Shown in pieces: positions 32,221 through 43,094 of a DNA stretch of 64,000 bases. Numbering within the stretch: the stretch's first letter is position 1; each line of letters starts with the position of its first letter. A model generated the notes under the pieces. It saw only the letters and a list, made by a program, of their open reading frames with translations. It did no database searches and was not told the DNA's origin. Source of the stretch: Arcuatula senhousia (lineage: Eukaryota; Mollusca; Bivalvia; Mytilida; Mytilidae); the NCBI GenBank assembly GCA_963971305.1, contig OZ020308.1, forward strand, positions 23,155,275 through 23,219,274, in the 5' to 3' direction. Made by a program: the position numbers and the translations under genes.

Positions 32221-32424
32221 CCATATCTGTATTTGACCACTTTTTAGAATTCACAAGAACAGCATGCCAGTAGTATCATTTCCTTAAAAAACAAATCACC
32301 TTACCATTTTAAAGTCTTCTTTACTTGGTACTTTGTAAATGCATTGTAACTCAGGCATCCTTGATAAAGCTTTTGTTTGTACTTGTCATTTTGATTTTGA
32401 ATAGTGGCTTGTTTATGTGAGCTG

Positions 32425-32475
32425 TTTCACGTAAACTTATTCCACATCTCATTATCTTCTATTGCTTGAATGCCA
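32425..32475 (-). repeat. Family B repeat, weak inverted copy
   Basis: ACTTATTCCACATCTCATTA, then TCTTCTATT, is the inverse of the core GATGTGGAATAAGTGT seen at 55240; the rest is diverged. Confidence 0.45.
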
Positions 32476-32787
32476 ATTTTACTTGTTCCTTGCAAGATGA
32501 ATACCTGTAATTTAATAAGTCGTGGACATATCTTTGTATGGGATTACTTACATCTGTGTATCTTCACTACAGAAATTTTTAAGGGAAGTTCTGCCTATTG
32601 TTGTCTACTGAGAAGGAAAGAGTGTTTCAGATCAGTTTAGCTGATATTCTGCACATGAAAAAAAAAAGAACAAAAAAACATGTATTAAAAAGGAGGACTG
32701 AACCTCAAAATCAGATCTATCACTGCTCACATCATACATTGTAAATAAGGAAGTGTAAATTCCTAATAAAACTTATCTCAAGTCTTG

Positions 32788-32874
32788 CTCTCTGTTTGAT
32801 ATGACCATAGTCATTGAAAATAAGGTGAGCTGTTGTTACAGTAGAACGACCATGGTCATATCAAACAGAGAGTA
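32788..32874. repeat. 24-bp stem hairpin
   Basis: CTCTCTGTTTGATATGACCA at the left and TGGTCATATCAAACAGAGAG at the right are exact inverses, separated by about 45 bases. No element ends or target duplication are visible outside it. Possibly the remnant of a foldback element. Confidence 0.75.
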
Positions 32875-32879
32875 ATATT

Positions 32880-33440
32880 TCTGCACCAAATAGAGAGAGA
32901 AAAGATCATCCAAGTCAAATACAGCATGACAAAGCTGGAGCTTTGTAGAATAAACAATATACTTGTACATGTTGTAGGTCATTGCCAATTACAAACATTA
33001 TTCATAATTGCTTTGTGGTCAGCTTGAACAGTATCCACAATTTAAAATAAGAATGTGAGCAAAATTTTATTACGCTTTCTTAATCTTGATAAACATATTT
33101 ATTGACAAGTAATTCCTCTGAAACTCTGTCCTGTAGACAAGGCAAACTTAAATGCTCATTATAATTTTGATGCATGAGTTCATCTTTAGGTCCTATGTAA
33201 TTGAGATTAATATGGTATTTGTGAATTAGGTAGGTGAGATGTACTTTGATAAACCACTAATGATTTATATTCCTCTTGGAGTCAGTAGTGAAGTTTGGTT
33301 TTCAAAATCAAGGTTAATTGTCAGGAGTCTGACATTTTATTTCTATGAACTTAGAAAAGAAAATAGAAAAATCATTGTTATACACCAGCTTCAAAGTTAT
33401 GATACTGGTTTACCGCTGTCTTGTCGTCCTTCCGTCCATC
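32880..33440 (+). other. Intron; no gene seen
   Basis: AT-rich. The frame 33239-33499 runs into the next repeat and has no splice support. Confidence 0.35.
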
Positions 33441-33444
33441 CCTC

Positions 33445-33745
33445 TGCAACACTACTTTCTAAACAGTTTTCTCAGCAACTACATATCACAGTGACTTGAA
33501 ATTTGTTATCTGAGTTCAGTGTGAAGGACCTAAATTAGGTCAGTCGGATATCTACTTCCTGTTTTCCGACTTAGTCAATTTTCAACATTACTAGTCAAAT
33601 GTTGAAAATTTTCGTAACATTTTTCTCAGCAACTACCCACCTAACACATTGACTTGAAATTTGTAATATGAGTTCAGTTTGAGGTCCTTTATTGCCAGTA
33701 CCAAAATTAAGGTCTGTCAGATATTTACTTCCTGTTTACTGACAT
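33445..33745 (+). repeat. Dimeric family E/L-type repeat
   Basis: Two units of about 170-190 bases, each with TTTTCTCAGCAACTAC, GACTTGAAATTTG, GAGTTCAGTTTGAGG-type and ACTTCCTGTTT motifs. This links families E and L, which share the TTTGAAATTTG and ACTTCCTGTTT modules. Confidence 0.65.
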
Positions 33746-33884
33746 AGTTCATTTTGGGGGAAGCGGGGGTATACTGAGTGAGCAGTAGCACATAGATTCC
33801 TTGTTTATATCAGTACATAAAGGTTCAAAATATATCAACATATTGAAGAATATTGTTTATTTCAGTTATATTTTATAACAGTTT

Positions 33885-34080
33885 TTTGGCAAGATTTCAT
33901 GGAGTGCAAAATCTGGGTTTTAAAATGGTGATGGTAAATGTGCAGAGAGGTGGGGAAGAATATTGTGTAACAGTTTTGTCAGCAACTACTTATCATAGCC
34001 TCTTGATATTTTATGCGCAACAATCCAGCAATGGGCTCCAATAGCATGGCAATCAAAACTGTTGCTCAACTACTTCATGA
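33885..34080 (+). repeat. Family E repeat, copy 4
   Basis: GATTTCATGGAGTGCAAAAT, TAACAGTTTTGTCAGCAACT and CTCTTGATATTTTATGC preserve the family order; the ACTTCCTG end is mutated. Confidence 0.6.
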
Positions 34081-34085
34081 TAAAT

Positions 34086-34362
34086 GGGGGTCCTGATCAC
34101 GAATCACGAAGAATAAAAAATGCAAATAAAGAAACACAGAAATATGGCTAAATTTTTGTTCACGGATAAAAGTTTGACTGTGAATTACTGTAAAACATGC
34201 CTAAAACAAATCACGGACAAAATACTTTGCTGAGAACGGTTCACGTGCAATATCCAATCACGATGCACAGAAAAATATTTTAACAAATCACAATTCACAG
34301 AAAAATGAAAATTGCCAATAACAGAGAACGAAATAAACCCATCAGCCCCCTCATAGATTCAG
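34086..34362. repeat. Small element rich in AATCACG motifs
   Basis: ATGGGGGTCCTGATCACGAA near the left and CATCAGCCCCCTCAT at the right are imperfect inverses. The interior repeats AATCACGG/TTCACGG and ACAGAAAAAT several times. Probably a MITE; ends not precisely defined. Confidence 0.45.
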
Positions 34363-34364
34363 TC

Positions 34365-35326
34365 ATTTTTGTCTTTGACAACTACGTTTTTAAAAAAGCT
34401 AAGCCTTAAATTGCAGATATACATGTAAGTACATGCTATTATGAAACATGTTCTGGGTTTAGGAAATTTGCAAGTCTAAGATGCATTAGTAATGATATAA
34501 TGCACCTTTTACCATCAAAGTATTTTTGTTCATGCGATACAAACTGTACAACTGTACCAATTTTCATGGTTTTTGTGGAATCAGTTAACCCATTAGATTT
34601 TATTTCCAATGAAACAGAAATATCCATTACTTTAATTCCTATGGTAGAGTTGCAATTGCACAAATTACAAATTCATTCATCAATTGTATATTAAAAATTT
34701 CATATCTAACCTTCCGTAATTCTAAAAAACTCAAGTTAGAGTACTTTTAGTCTTGTACTTGCATTCAGTGTGACTGCAACATTTACTTGACATTTGCCTG
34801 CTCTGATGCTAGGTTGGTTTGATGGGTGAGCCATACTTAACTGTCCACTCTAGGCACTCCAGTGTATTGGAGTCCTAGAATGATTAATGATTAATCTCCA
34901 GGCTCAGCTGGTGCCAATATCAAATTAACTCATCAAATATTCCCTGTTATATAATTGCATTATTCCGCCTGTGTGCTGAGACAATAAATAATTTATCATG
35001 TGACACTATTGTGTTATTGGGTTTGAAGGTTTTGATCAGTGATATTGTTACTGGGTTCTTCCAAAGTGCTTTTGCAGTTTTTGTTGGTTCAATACACTTT
35101 TATAGTGCTTTTAGCTAATTTTTCACACTGAGTGTTTTAGAATGTTGACATGGAACTTGGTTTGAAAGTTTCAAACTAATGAAATTACAATATGTAATGC
35201 CATTTAACATGAAATGTGTTCAAATTACAAATGTTTTTTTTTTCAATAAATTAAAGCATGCAAGTTGTTAACCTTAAACTCCAAAAAAACTCATCAAAGA
35301 TTGTGGACAAGTTAAATGATATTTTT
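34365..35326 (+). other. Intron; no accepted exon
   Basis: Overlapping open frames on both strands at 34439-34694 look mildly protein-like, but neither has splice sites or a recognised family. The rest is AT-rich. Confidence 0.35.
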
Positions 35327-35330
35327 TTAA

Positions 35331-36000
35331 AGGCATATTGTCTACGGCAAACTCATTTTTTTTACCCCTCAATTTTTTGGTGTCAATTAGACCGAAATGC
35401 AATAAAAAGAATATTGAAAAACAAATTTGCTACAAATTTTGCCTCAAAAGTAGTTTATTTTGATCAAAATAGCTCGACAATATTGATTGATATTTTATGT
35501 ACCTGCACTACGTCACATTGACACAATTTAGACTGAGTAGTTTTAACACGGACACTAAGCGGAATCTCGAGTTTTGTCCCCGAATACATTGATATGTTGA
35601 AAAAATACCGATATTTTTCGTGTTTACCTTTTAAATAACATTCAAAAATTAATACAGGCAATAATTGTCAGTTTTATTCATTAAGTAGCTCTAATATTCG
35701 GTTGCCGTTTAAATTTTCTTCCGAGCTAAAACTTAGAGAAACAGATTATGCACCACGTGCAAGAACTATTGAAGTTTTCAATCAAAGAAAGTATAGTGCG
35801 CATGCTTACAGCTCATCTACATCTCATGAATATGAATTTTTGTAAAGCTTTACAAATATTATTTATTTTTCAATTTTTGAAGTAATAAAGAACCCTAGTG
35901 GTATTTTGAAAGTTTGTATCTTTCTAAATAAACAAAACAAATAGTCTGACGACAATTTTTTGGTTTTACAAAAAAATATTTTTTCGTAGACAATATGCCT
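35331..36000. mobile_element. TTAA-flanked TIR element, 670 bp
   Basis: The left end AGGCATATTGTCTACG is the exact inverse of the right end CGTAGACAATATGCCT. TTAA lies immediately outside both (35327-35330, 36001-36004). A TTAA duplication is the mark of piggyBac-type insertion (family knowledge). The interior has no transposase, so it is non-autonomous; open frames such as 35258-35521 cross its border. A family G element begins only about 10 bases to the right. Confidence 0.75.
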
Positions 36001-36013
36001 TTAAAGGTGTAGA

Positions 36014-37412
36014 GTTTTTAGCTCGAAGGCAAAGTGTCAGGTGAGCTATTGTCATCATCAGGCTTCTGTCGTCAGGCGTTAACTTTTCTTCAAAAATTCT
36101 TTTCTCTGAAACCACTGAAGGGATTGCTTTGGAACTTTGTAAACACAATCTTTATGATGTTCTCTACCAAGTTTGCGAAATCTATGCACACCGACTAACC
36201 AAATGGCCACCGTTGCTAATAATAGAACAGGGGGGTCAGACCATTGTATTTGGCTAATATAGCTCACAAAGTATAAGAGATAGAGAAAATCCGAAGCAAC
36301 CTTCCTCTTTCAACATCAAAAGCACTACAAATCTCTCCATTGAGTAGAAGTTGTGGGACGACTCCTTATAGGAGTTATTATTCCCTTTAATCGTCAAAAT
36401 TGACCATTTTTTGCAGTTTTTGGACTACATCTTGAAAACCATTAGTGCTAGAGGAAAAGTTAGCATTGCAGAAGTGTCAAGCTCTTTGATTCAGGGTCAA
36501 AATTGACAGATCAACCATTTCAGAGTTATTTCCCTTTAACTGTTTTTACATTAATTTAAACTGATTCATTGGAGAATTGTGAAGCTCAATGAGATCTACA
36601 AAAATGATTCAGGGGCAAAATTGTCAAATGACCACCCTATAAAAGTTATGGTCCCTAATTGTGACGTTTGGGCTATTTCCCTTTTTGTGAAGCAACATTC
36701 TGTCCACTTCTGCTTATGGAGTCTTCGTATCATAGTGTATTGGTTAATCTTGAGCTTGCCTGAATTACATTGATTTCCTTGGCAGAACTTCACGTTTGAC
36801 ACAGATATTGCTGACACAGGGTTTTGTTGCTCCACGCTTGCTGTCTTCACTCAAGAAATTTTAATACGGTAGACACTGTGCACTCGTAGACAAATATGGC
36901 ATGTATGGGATTTCTATCTCTCAAATGAGTGCAGATGTTCGATTGTCATAGAAATTTGTTTTGTCTTCCTTTACCGGATTCCACAAACTGAATTGGATAT
37001 TAGCAACACGACACGTGTGCTATAGCAGGCAGGAACCGCTTCTGGAGCACCTGAGTTCACTCTTGTTATGACCTTAGTTCACACTGTTGATTTCCTTTTG
37101 GTTGATTTTGTGTTTTGTGTTTCTTTGTGCTGTTCTTGTTCATGATAACCGGTTTGGCCATTGCCCTTTCGGACTTTTGACACTCAAATGCCCCATTGGT
37201 GCCTCTTTGCTTCTTGCAGATTAGACCTATAAAAGATTAAGAAATGCCTTTCTTTGCTTGAATGTTTGGCTATACATGTATATGCTCTATAAAAGCCTTC
37301 ATTATAAGGTGTATGATGATCCTTTATTGGAGCTTTTTACCTCAGGTACCTAAAATTATTTTCATTTTATTGAAGTCAGGTGAGCGATTATTGCTCCTGG
37401 GAGCCTCTTGTT
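36014..37412 (+). mobile_element. Family G element, copy 2, carrying a nested family J repeat
   Basis: Start TTAGCTCGAAGGCAAAGTGT, then CAGGTGAGCTATTGTC; early block CTCTGAAACCACTGAAG; end CAGGTGAGCGATTATTGCTC, then CTGGGAGCCTCTTG. These match 21253-22948 at both ends. Units here (AAGTTGTGGGACGACTCCTT, ACTACATCTTGAAAACCAT) are more diverged and fewer (about two or three). A family J repeat (36995-37210, minus) is inserted towards the 3' end. Open frames are unrelated to a product. Confidence 0.75.
36995..37210 (-). repeat. Family J repeat, copy 1
   Basis: Minus-strand order GCAAAGAGGCACCAATGGGG, GTCAAAAGTCCGAAAGGGCA, AAGAACAGCACAAAGAAACA, ATAACAAGAGTGAACTCAGG, GGAACCGCTT… is matched at 44895-45090 (+) and partly at 58417-58520 (+). 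It lies inside family G copy 2, so it inserted later. Confidence 0.7.
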
Positions 37413-37609
37413 CCATTATGCTGCTGGTTCATTTCACCAGCTATGTGAATATTTCATCATAGAGGAATGAAGTGGAATTCAGTTTTTGTCATATATGATA
37501 TGCGCACAATTTGTTGCCATTGGTTTGGGATAGGGGCAAGACTAAGGAATGGGTATTCCAGTGTCAGCCTCTTCATCCAAATTGTTTTTCTCAAGTCTGT
37601 CATTAATAT

Positions 37610-37835
37610 TTAGTTTAAACATATTTATTTATCCTGGATTGGGAAACAAGCTTAATGCTTAATCCCTCTCCAGCTAGCAGTTTGCGAGTGTGGCTTTTGC
37701 AGCGGCCCCCATTGAGCCTACTCTTATTGAACTCTATAAGGGGGTCTTTAACGTGCATGGGGTATTGCTCTCCACATACACGGGACAACCTTTTTTCATC
37801 CCATCCGAAGGACTAGCATTGTTCCTTGGGACCAT
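37610..37835 (+). repeat. Retroposon-like fragment with CCCATCCGAAGGAC motif
   Basis: TATTTATCCTGGATTGGGAA, GGGGGTCTTTAACGTGCATG, CACATACACGGGACAACC and CATCCCATCCGAAGGACTAG form a GC-richer block of about 220 bases. Similar ACACGGGAC…CCCATCCGAAGGAC strings are widespread in marine invertebrate genomes as 3' parts of SINE/LINE elements (from memory). No tail or target duplication is identified. Confidence 0.55.
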
Positions 37836-37839
37836 TCAT

Positions 37840-38136
37840 TAATATTTGGTGTGCATTTGCATTAGTATCAGTGCAGATTAATTTTCAGAGGATTTTATCT
37901 GTATGCTCCTGCAGTCACGGTCTACCACCTTAAAGATTTTATACTCGTTTGGCTAAATGTTAATGCTTTTTCTTGCATATGTTTTATGTGAACAAGTAAA
38001 GGTTACACCATTGATATTTGCAATGCATTTGCATCAGTAAATATCAATTTCAAGAGTAATTGCAACTACTGTAGTCATTTGTAAAATTGAAATTTTTTAA
38101 CTTTTATAAATGTCTAGTTGCAACAGGTGAGACATA
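37840..38136 (+). repeat. Family I element, 5'-truncated copy
   Basis: GCATTAGTATCAGTGCAGAT, TCCTGCAGTCACGGTCTACC, TACACCATTGATATTTG, AACTACTGTAGTCATTTG and CAACAGGTGAGACAT parallel 60225-60505. The left GTCTCGCCTG end is missing; the right one is altered (CAGGTGAGAC). Confidence 0.65.
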
Positions 38137-38148
38137 TCTTTGAGTTAA

Positions 38149-38624
38149 AGGGATACTTTACTTTGGTCAACCATCTTACTTTTCAAAACAAATTTGCATA
38201 ATGAATGGTAATATCATGACACATTGAAATATTCATTTGAAATAGGGGTTCATGGGTTGATTTTTCAAGTTATTTCGCTTAGAAATTATCATTTTTGGCG
38301 GGAAATTTATATAGAAGTAATGGGAAAAGATCCAATATTTTCAAAATTGTGTTATCCTCCATTGATTAAAACAAATTCATTTCATTAAATTTCAACCAAA
38401 AACTAGCACAAGAAAGTCCAAATCTTTATCTAAGCAACGATAATATATTTTGTCATAGGTCATGGACCATCTTTTTTCAAGAATTTACATCATAGATGAA
38501 CAATAGCGTAAAAGTTTATGCTGTTCAAGTAAAATTGACATTGGGTTTCAAATCGAAAAAGGATGTTTTTCTGTTTCGCAGGTAAATTTTATCGATAATG
38601 TCGTTTTTAACGTAACGTATCCCC
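38149..38624. mobile_element. TTAA-flanked small TIR element
   Basis: AGGGATAC (38149) and GTATCCCC (ending 38624) are inverse apart from the end base, and TTAA flanks both (38145-38148, 38625-38628). The interior is AT-rich, with GGCGGGAAATTTAT at about 38298. Non-autonomous, piggyBac-like by target site only; the terminal repeat is short, so assignment is tentative. Confidence 0.55.
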
Positions 38625-38629
38625 TTAAC

Positions 38630-39024
38630 AGTTTATTTTTTCTAATATGAAGGGAGGGATTGCTGGGTTTTGTAGTACCAGTATCACTATAATGATCCTA
38701 AAATTTATCGATTTAAATCTTGAACCTTTTCTTTGTATTTTAGAAGCAAAATATTTTTGTCTCAACAAATAAAATTATTTCATTTGAAAATATATGGCTT
38801 TGGAGCAAAATTTTGTTGCCTCTGCAAACAAAGTTATTACATTTTATACCGTAATTGAACGGTCATTGCCTAATGTTCATGTCTATAACAATGTATTAAA
38901 TTTCTTTTGCTGTAATATTAATAAATAACAAACTGTCTGCTTTGCATTCCCCTGGCAAAGAAATAAAATTGTCCAAACACTGTGTTTGTCATGTGTGCTC
39001 ATGCCATAAGCTTACTAATTGAAT
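38630..39024 (+). other. Intron; no gene seen
   Basis: AT-rich without clear repeat structure. Confidence 0.35.
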
Positions 39025-39026
39025 TA

Positions 39027-39870
39027 CAGTCAAACCTGTCTATAGTGACCCTTCAAGGGACCTTGACAAAAAGGTCACTACAGACAGGGGGTCTTTATAT
39101 AGAGGTTGTCGAGATAAAAGTATAATGTTAGGTATGTGTATTGGTATTAGCTGATGCACAGTTTCCATAGATCTATATAAAGTACATGTATACTGATTTG
39201 TTCATGACCTTTTGAAACCAAACAATAGACTATTTAACTTGCAATATTTCGTGAATATTTTTGAACATTCTATGTCTTGAAAATTTATCTAAAACTTTGT
39301 TAAATACATGTTTGAATCTAGGTTTACAGTATTTTTTTATATAATTATGTAGTTTTGAAGTATATTTCTAAAAATCATTTTATCTTTTTATATCTTATTC
39401 ATAAGTAAAAAAAAAATCTCATATTAAAATCATAAAAAAATATCTGCATTTGCTTACTATGGTGTTACATTTCATAAATCTAGAATTAACAACATTATTT
39501 CTTCCCAACTTTTTAAGACATAAAAGTTAAACTGACCCTGACACAAGTAATTAGTGATAATAACTTCTTATAACTTCCTCAAATTTACATAAATACTAAT
39601 TACTAAAGATTAAAGAAAGGTGACACTTCCTAATTAGCTTTGATCTGACAGCTAACCCAAGCCAATAAACAATCATTTGCACTAATTTAAGGTCCTTGTA
39701 TACAGGTTTTGGCACTTCAAGGGACGGTTTCTGATGGTCACTAGTCACGTTGGGCAGGTGGTCACTATATAGAGGTTAAATATATAGGAAAAATTGTTGG
39801 GGGGACTGAAAATAGTCTTTATGGACAGGAAGTCTTTATATGGAGGTGGTCACTAGTACAGGTTTTACTG
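39027..39870. mobile_element. TA-flanked TIR element, 844 bp
   Basis: The left CAGTCAAACCTGTCTATAGT, then GACC, and the right GGTCACTAGTACAGG, then TTTTACTG, are imperfect inverses of about 24 bases, with TA on each side (39025-39026, 39871-39872). Sub-terminal GGTCACTACAGACAGGG and CAGGAAGTCTTTATATGGAG repeat the end motif, so the ends are multi-copy. The interior is AT-rich with no transposase. Fits a non-autonomous Tc1/mariner-like element. Confidence 0.75.
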
Positions 39871-39874
39871 TATA

Positions 39875-40270
39875 ACAAAGCATTGGTAGCCATATTAGGA
39901 TCATATAATCCTTGAAGCCGAGAATTAATTTCTTGTATAGCGTTAGATTGTATTTCATTGCTTTTGTACTGACAGTGTTTTATAACCATGCATATAAGGT
40001 CTGATTGGCTGATTATTTTATCCTCCTGCAAACTTGTTTTTGTGGGGTATAGGAATCTACCTGATTATCCTTTTGTCTGCCTGTCTGTCTATCTTTCTCA
40101 TGAGCACAATTACCATACAATTAAACTTTACAAGTTTATTATGATGATATGCATACTTTAATTTCATCTCTTTTCTATTTCAATAAGAGGAGAGAGTTTG
40201 ACTTGTACCTAAGTTTATTTGCAAAAGATTAGAAGGCAGGCTTATTAGTTTAATTTTTGGCCTTATAATT
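39875..40270 (+). other. Intron; no gene seen
   Basis: A short CTGTCTGTCTATC run lies at about 40078. The 39819-40031 minus frame overlaps the TIR element and is not a gene. Confidence 0.35.
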
Positions 40271-40274
40271 GATT

Positions 40275-40400
40275 GTATATATAATATGGTGAATGACTGG
40301 CGGCAGGTAAAATATTTCCATAACACTTTTCTCTGCAACTTATCACAGTCAAAAATTCCTGGATCAGTCAGGGTCCTATATTCTCTGAATTAAATTCGCT
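40275..40400 (+). repeat. Family E repeat, diverged copy 5
   Basis: AATATGGTGAATGACTGGCG, CATAACACTTTTCTCTGCAA and CAGGGTCCTATATTC retain the first half of the family order. Confidence 0.5.
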
Positions 40401-40695
40401 GTTGCTTATACTGTCTTATACTATGTCAGGCCTTTCAGATATTTATTTTAGATCCTGAAACAAAATAATAATAAAATGAAGGGGGATTTAGAACCGTCAT
40501 GCTAGGCACATGTCCTCTCGTTTGACAGGAAAATTTGGGATAGGGACTGTATGAAACAAGAGGTCCCAGAAGATGATTAGCTGCCCTCCCGTTTGAAAAT
40601 TTCTGTATCCGCCCCAGAAATGTTCAAAGCAAATTACTTTTGGCCTGTCATTTCATGAAGTGAAAATAAATATTGTAAATGGTGTAATTATTATT

Positions 40696-40866
40696 GGGGC
40701 TCCAGCAGGGTACCCCCCCTCAGGTCGCAAGGTCGCTTTTTAAAGGCATATTTTTGCGGAGGTCGCAGGTGGTTTTTTGGCATAGGTCAATTTTATGAAG
40801 TGTAGGTCGGAAGTCACCCTTAAAAAACCCTCAGGTCGCAGTTCGTTTTTAACCCTGCGGGAGCCA
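40696..40866. mobile_element. Small TIR element, GGCTCC…GCAGGGT ends
   Basis: GGGGCTCCAGCAGGGTACCC at the left and AACCCTGCGGGAGCCAC at the right are inverses with one change. ATTATT stands on both sides and may be the target duplication. The interior repeats AGGTCGCA four times (AGGTCGCAAGGTCGC, GGAGGTCGCAGGTGG, CTCAGGTCGCAG) and is markedly GC-richer than its surroundings. Confidence 0.65.
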
Positions 40867-40869
40867 CAT

Positions 40870-43020
40870 TATTGTCAGACCTTTTTTGTTTCTGACTGAT
40901 TTCATAAACTGCTCAAGACATTGTTTTGTCTGTAAAAGCAATAGGTTATTGATATTTGTAACAAAACTGCTAAATGTTGTTAAGCAATACTAAAACCTAT
41001 AAAGTTTGAGATATAATATAATATTTAATGGTTTTATTCCCCTTGGTTTCGAGAAAATCTCATGTTATTGGTTTCCGATTGCAGACATATAAAACCCAAA
41101 GCTATGTTTACAGGTAATAGATTATATATCTTATCTGATGTTGACATTTGAAATGGAATCAGTCATACAATTTTAATTTTCTGATCTTGCCTAACAGGTG
41201 AAAAATTATTGATATTAATTATTAATTCTGTGAGGCAATGTGGTAACGTATAATGCCTTCTGGGAACAATATGTAATTAGTGTAATTTGTCGGTAATCAA
41301 CTATTGACTGTCATACTTTATAGGAAATCTTTGCGCTTATGTTTTTGTCAATTGGTGACAAATCTGTATGAGCTCTCATATTCGTTTGGTGACAAATCTA
41401 TATGAGCTCTGATATTAGAGATTTAGATGGAAACAAAATATACGTTATTTTGATTTGAAATTGTTCTCTTCTAGAAAAATCAGAAACTACCTCATCATAA
41501 ACCTTAAAGCAAAAACTGTGTTGATGGATTGTAATACAACAGTTTAACTGTCATTTGTAAGCAAATCTACAAGATTATAAGGAAGATTACCATAGATACA
41601 GACATCACATATGATATTAATCTGTTTTTTTTTAAAGGAGGAAAAGTTTAACATATCATGACTTTTCAGAGAAACGTTAGTTAATAATACATGAACTTAT
41701 TTGGACAAATTGTTATTTTAACCAAATTTGTTTTTGCATTGGAGAAATATTTACATTTGTTATCTTTGAAGCAAAAACAGCTACTGTAATGATTTCAAAA
41801 ATTAATTTGGATGCATTCCGACTGTAACAGGCTTTATTTTTAAATGAGAGACAAATATACATTTACTTTTATGTGAAAAACAAATTAAAATCGAATAGTA
41901 ATTTAAACGAATAACAGTGTTGATTGTTTTGTTTGTCAACTATTTTTATGCTTAAAGAATAAGAATTACATATATGGAGCGTAAGCAGAATGCTAAGCAC
42001 TTGATATAAATTCATCTTTTATTCGGTAAACTTTAAATCAGAAAAATTCCGATTGAAATGATGTTTGAATGTTGCAATCAGTGTCTAGAATAAAAACAAT
42101 CAACTTTTGCAGTATTGAAATCTGGGATTCCTTTAGTTTTACGGAGTATTAGCTTATTGGAAATCCATCGTGTTATATGAAATATTATTTAAATGTCATA
42201 GCATGCCGACTTTTTAGTATCTTCAGAAATGGTGACGAATGTTTAGACAGAAAATTGAATTTGAATTCTTAATAATCTATTGCTATTATGGAAACATTTT
42301 GCGTGTTCTGTTTTGTTATTTAGACGTAACTATCAATGACGATAGTATTTACATTATAAATTTATATTTTTGACACATATCATTGAGAAATGTGCGAGAT
42401 CTCATTTTAACTATGATAGGAAGTGGGATGTTAGAAATTACGATCAAATGTCATCATTTTTGCGGAGAATAGGAGCTGACAGGTCTTCATTATATCGCAT
42501 GTTAGAATATTTGACAATAATCACCTCTTTCTGTGCAAATTAAGGTGACACCTTGGCATTTAATGTTCCAGCAACTTTTATAAAGTGTCATATTGTGTCC
42601 ACTTATTTAGATATTGAAGATATATCCATGCTTGCAAGACCAGTATTGCTTTTGTTTTATATTGAGGAGGCAGATGCATTGATACGATACACATTTACCT
42701 GGTTTTGAGTTGAACAGGTAAATTGAAAAAAGAAAATTGAGCTAATTTTTACCGTATATTGGGATTTTGCAGAATGCAGAATTAGCAGTATATTTTGAAA
42801 CAATTTAATGAAATGCAATCCACAACTTTTTTTATGTGAATTGATATTGGAGGAAAAGACAAAAAGCCATTGCAACTGTGTTTTTATCTGTGACAGTTTA
42901 TGCAGTTTGCATCTTAATTTTGCACTGTAGGAACTTTTGAATGTCAGATTTTATTGTAAATTTGAGAAGATAAACTTTACATACAAATCCAGAAAGACTA
43001 ATTGTTTGGAATCATTGGTT
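40870..43020 (+). other. Long repeat-poor stretch; possible intron or 5' flank
   Basis: About 2.1 kb with almost none of the repeat families that fill the rest of the window. The only structure noted is a small duplication of GGTGACAAATCTGTATGAGC at 41353-41418. Being directly upstream of the possible first exon at 43027, it could hold a promoter and 5' UTR, but no clear TATA/Inr pair is visible. Confidence 0.35.
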
Positions 43021-43026
43021 TAGAAT

Positions 43027-43092
43027 ATGGATGGTAAACATAGACACAAGTGGAAATCTCTCATCTGTTGTGGTGTCACTAATTGCTGCAGG
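43027..43092 (+). CDS. Possible alternative first coding exon
   Basis: ATG at 43027 is preceded directly by an in-frame TAG (43021). The frame MDGKHRHKWKSLICCGVTNC, then CR, runs to the donor CTGCAG|GTAATG. It ends with AG, phase 2, the same phase as exon b, so either could be spliced to an exon beginning with G such as the one at 63990. The basic start followed by two Cys pairs would suit a palmitoylated membrane-targeting N-terminus (inference). A second frame from ATG 43031 (MVNIDTSGNLSSVVVSLIAA) is also open, so the reading frame is not certain. No acceptor precedes it. It may equally be chance. Confidence 0.35.
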
Positions 43093-43094
43093 TA

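Noticed and set aside
34439..34694. Protein-like frames on both strands
   Set aside because: Both strands open at once and neither has splice sites or a known family; at most one could be real and nothing favours it.
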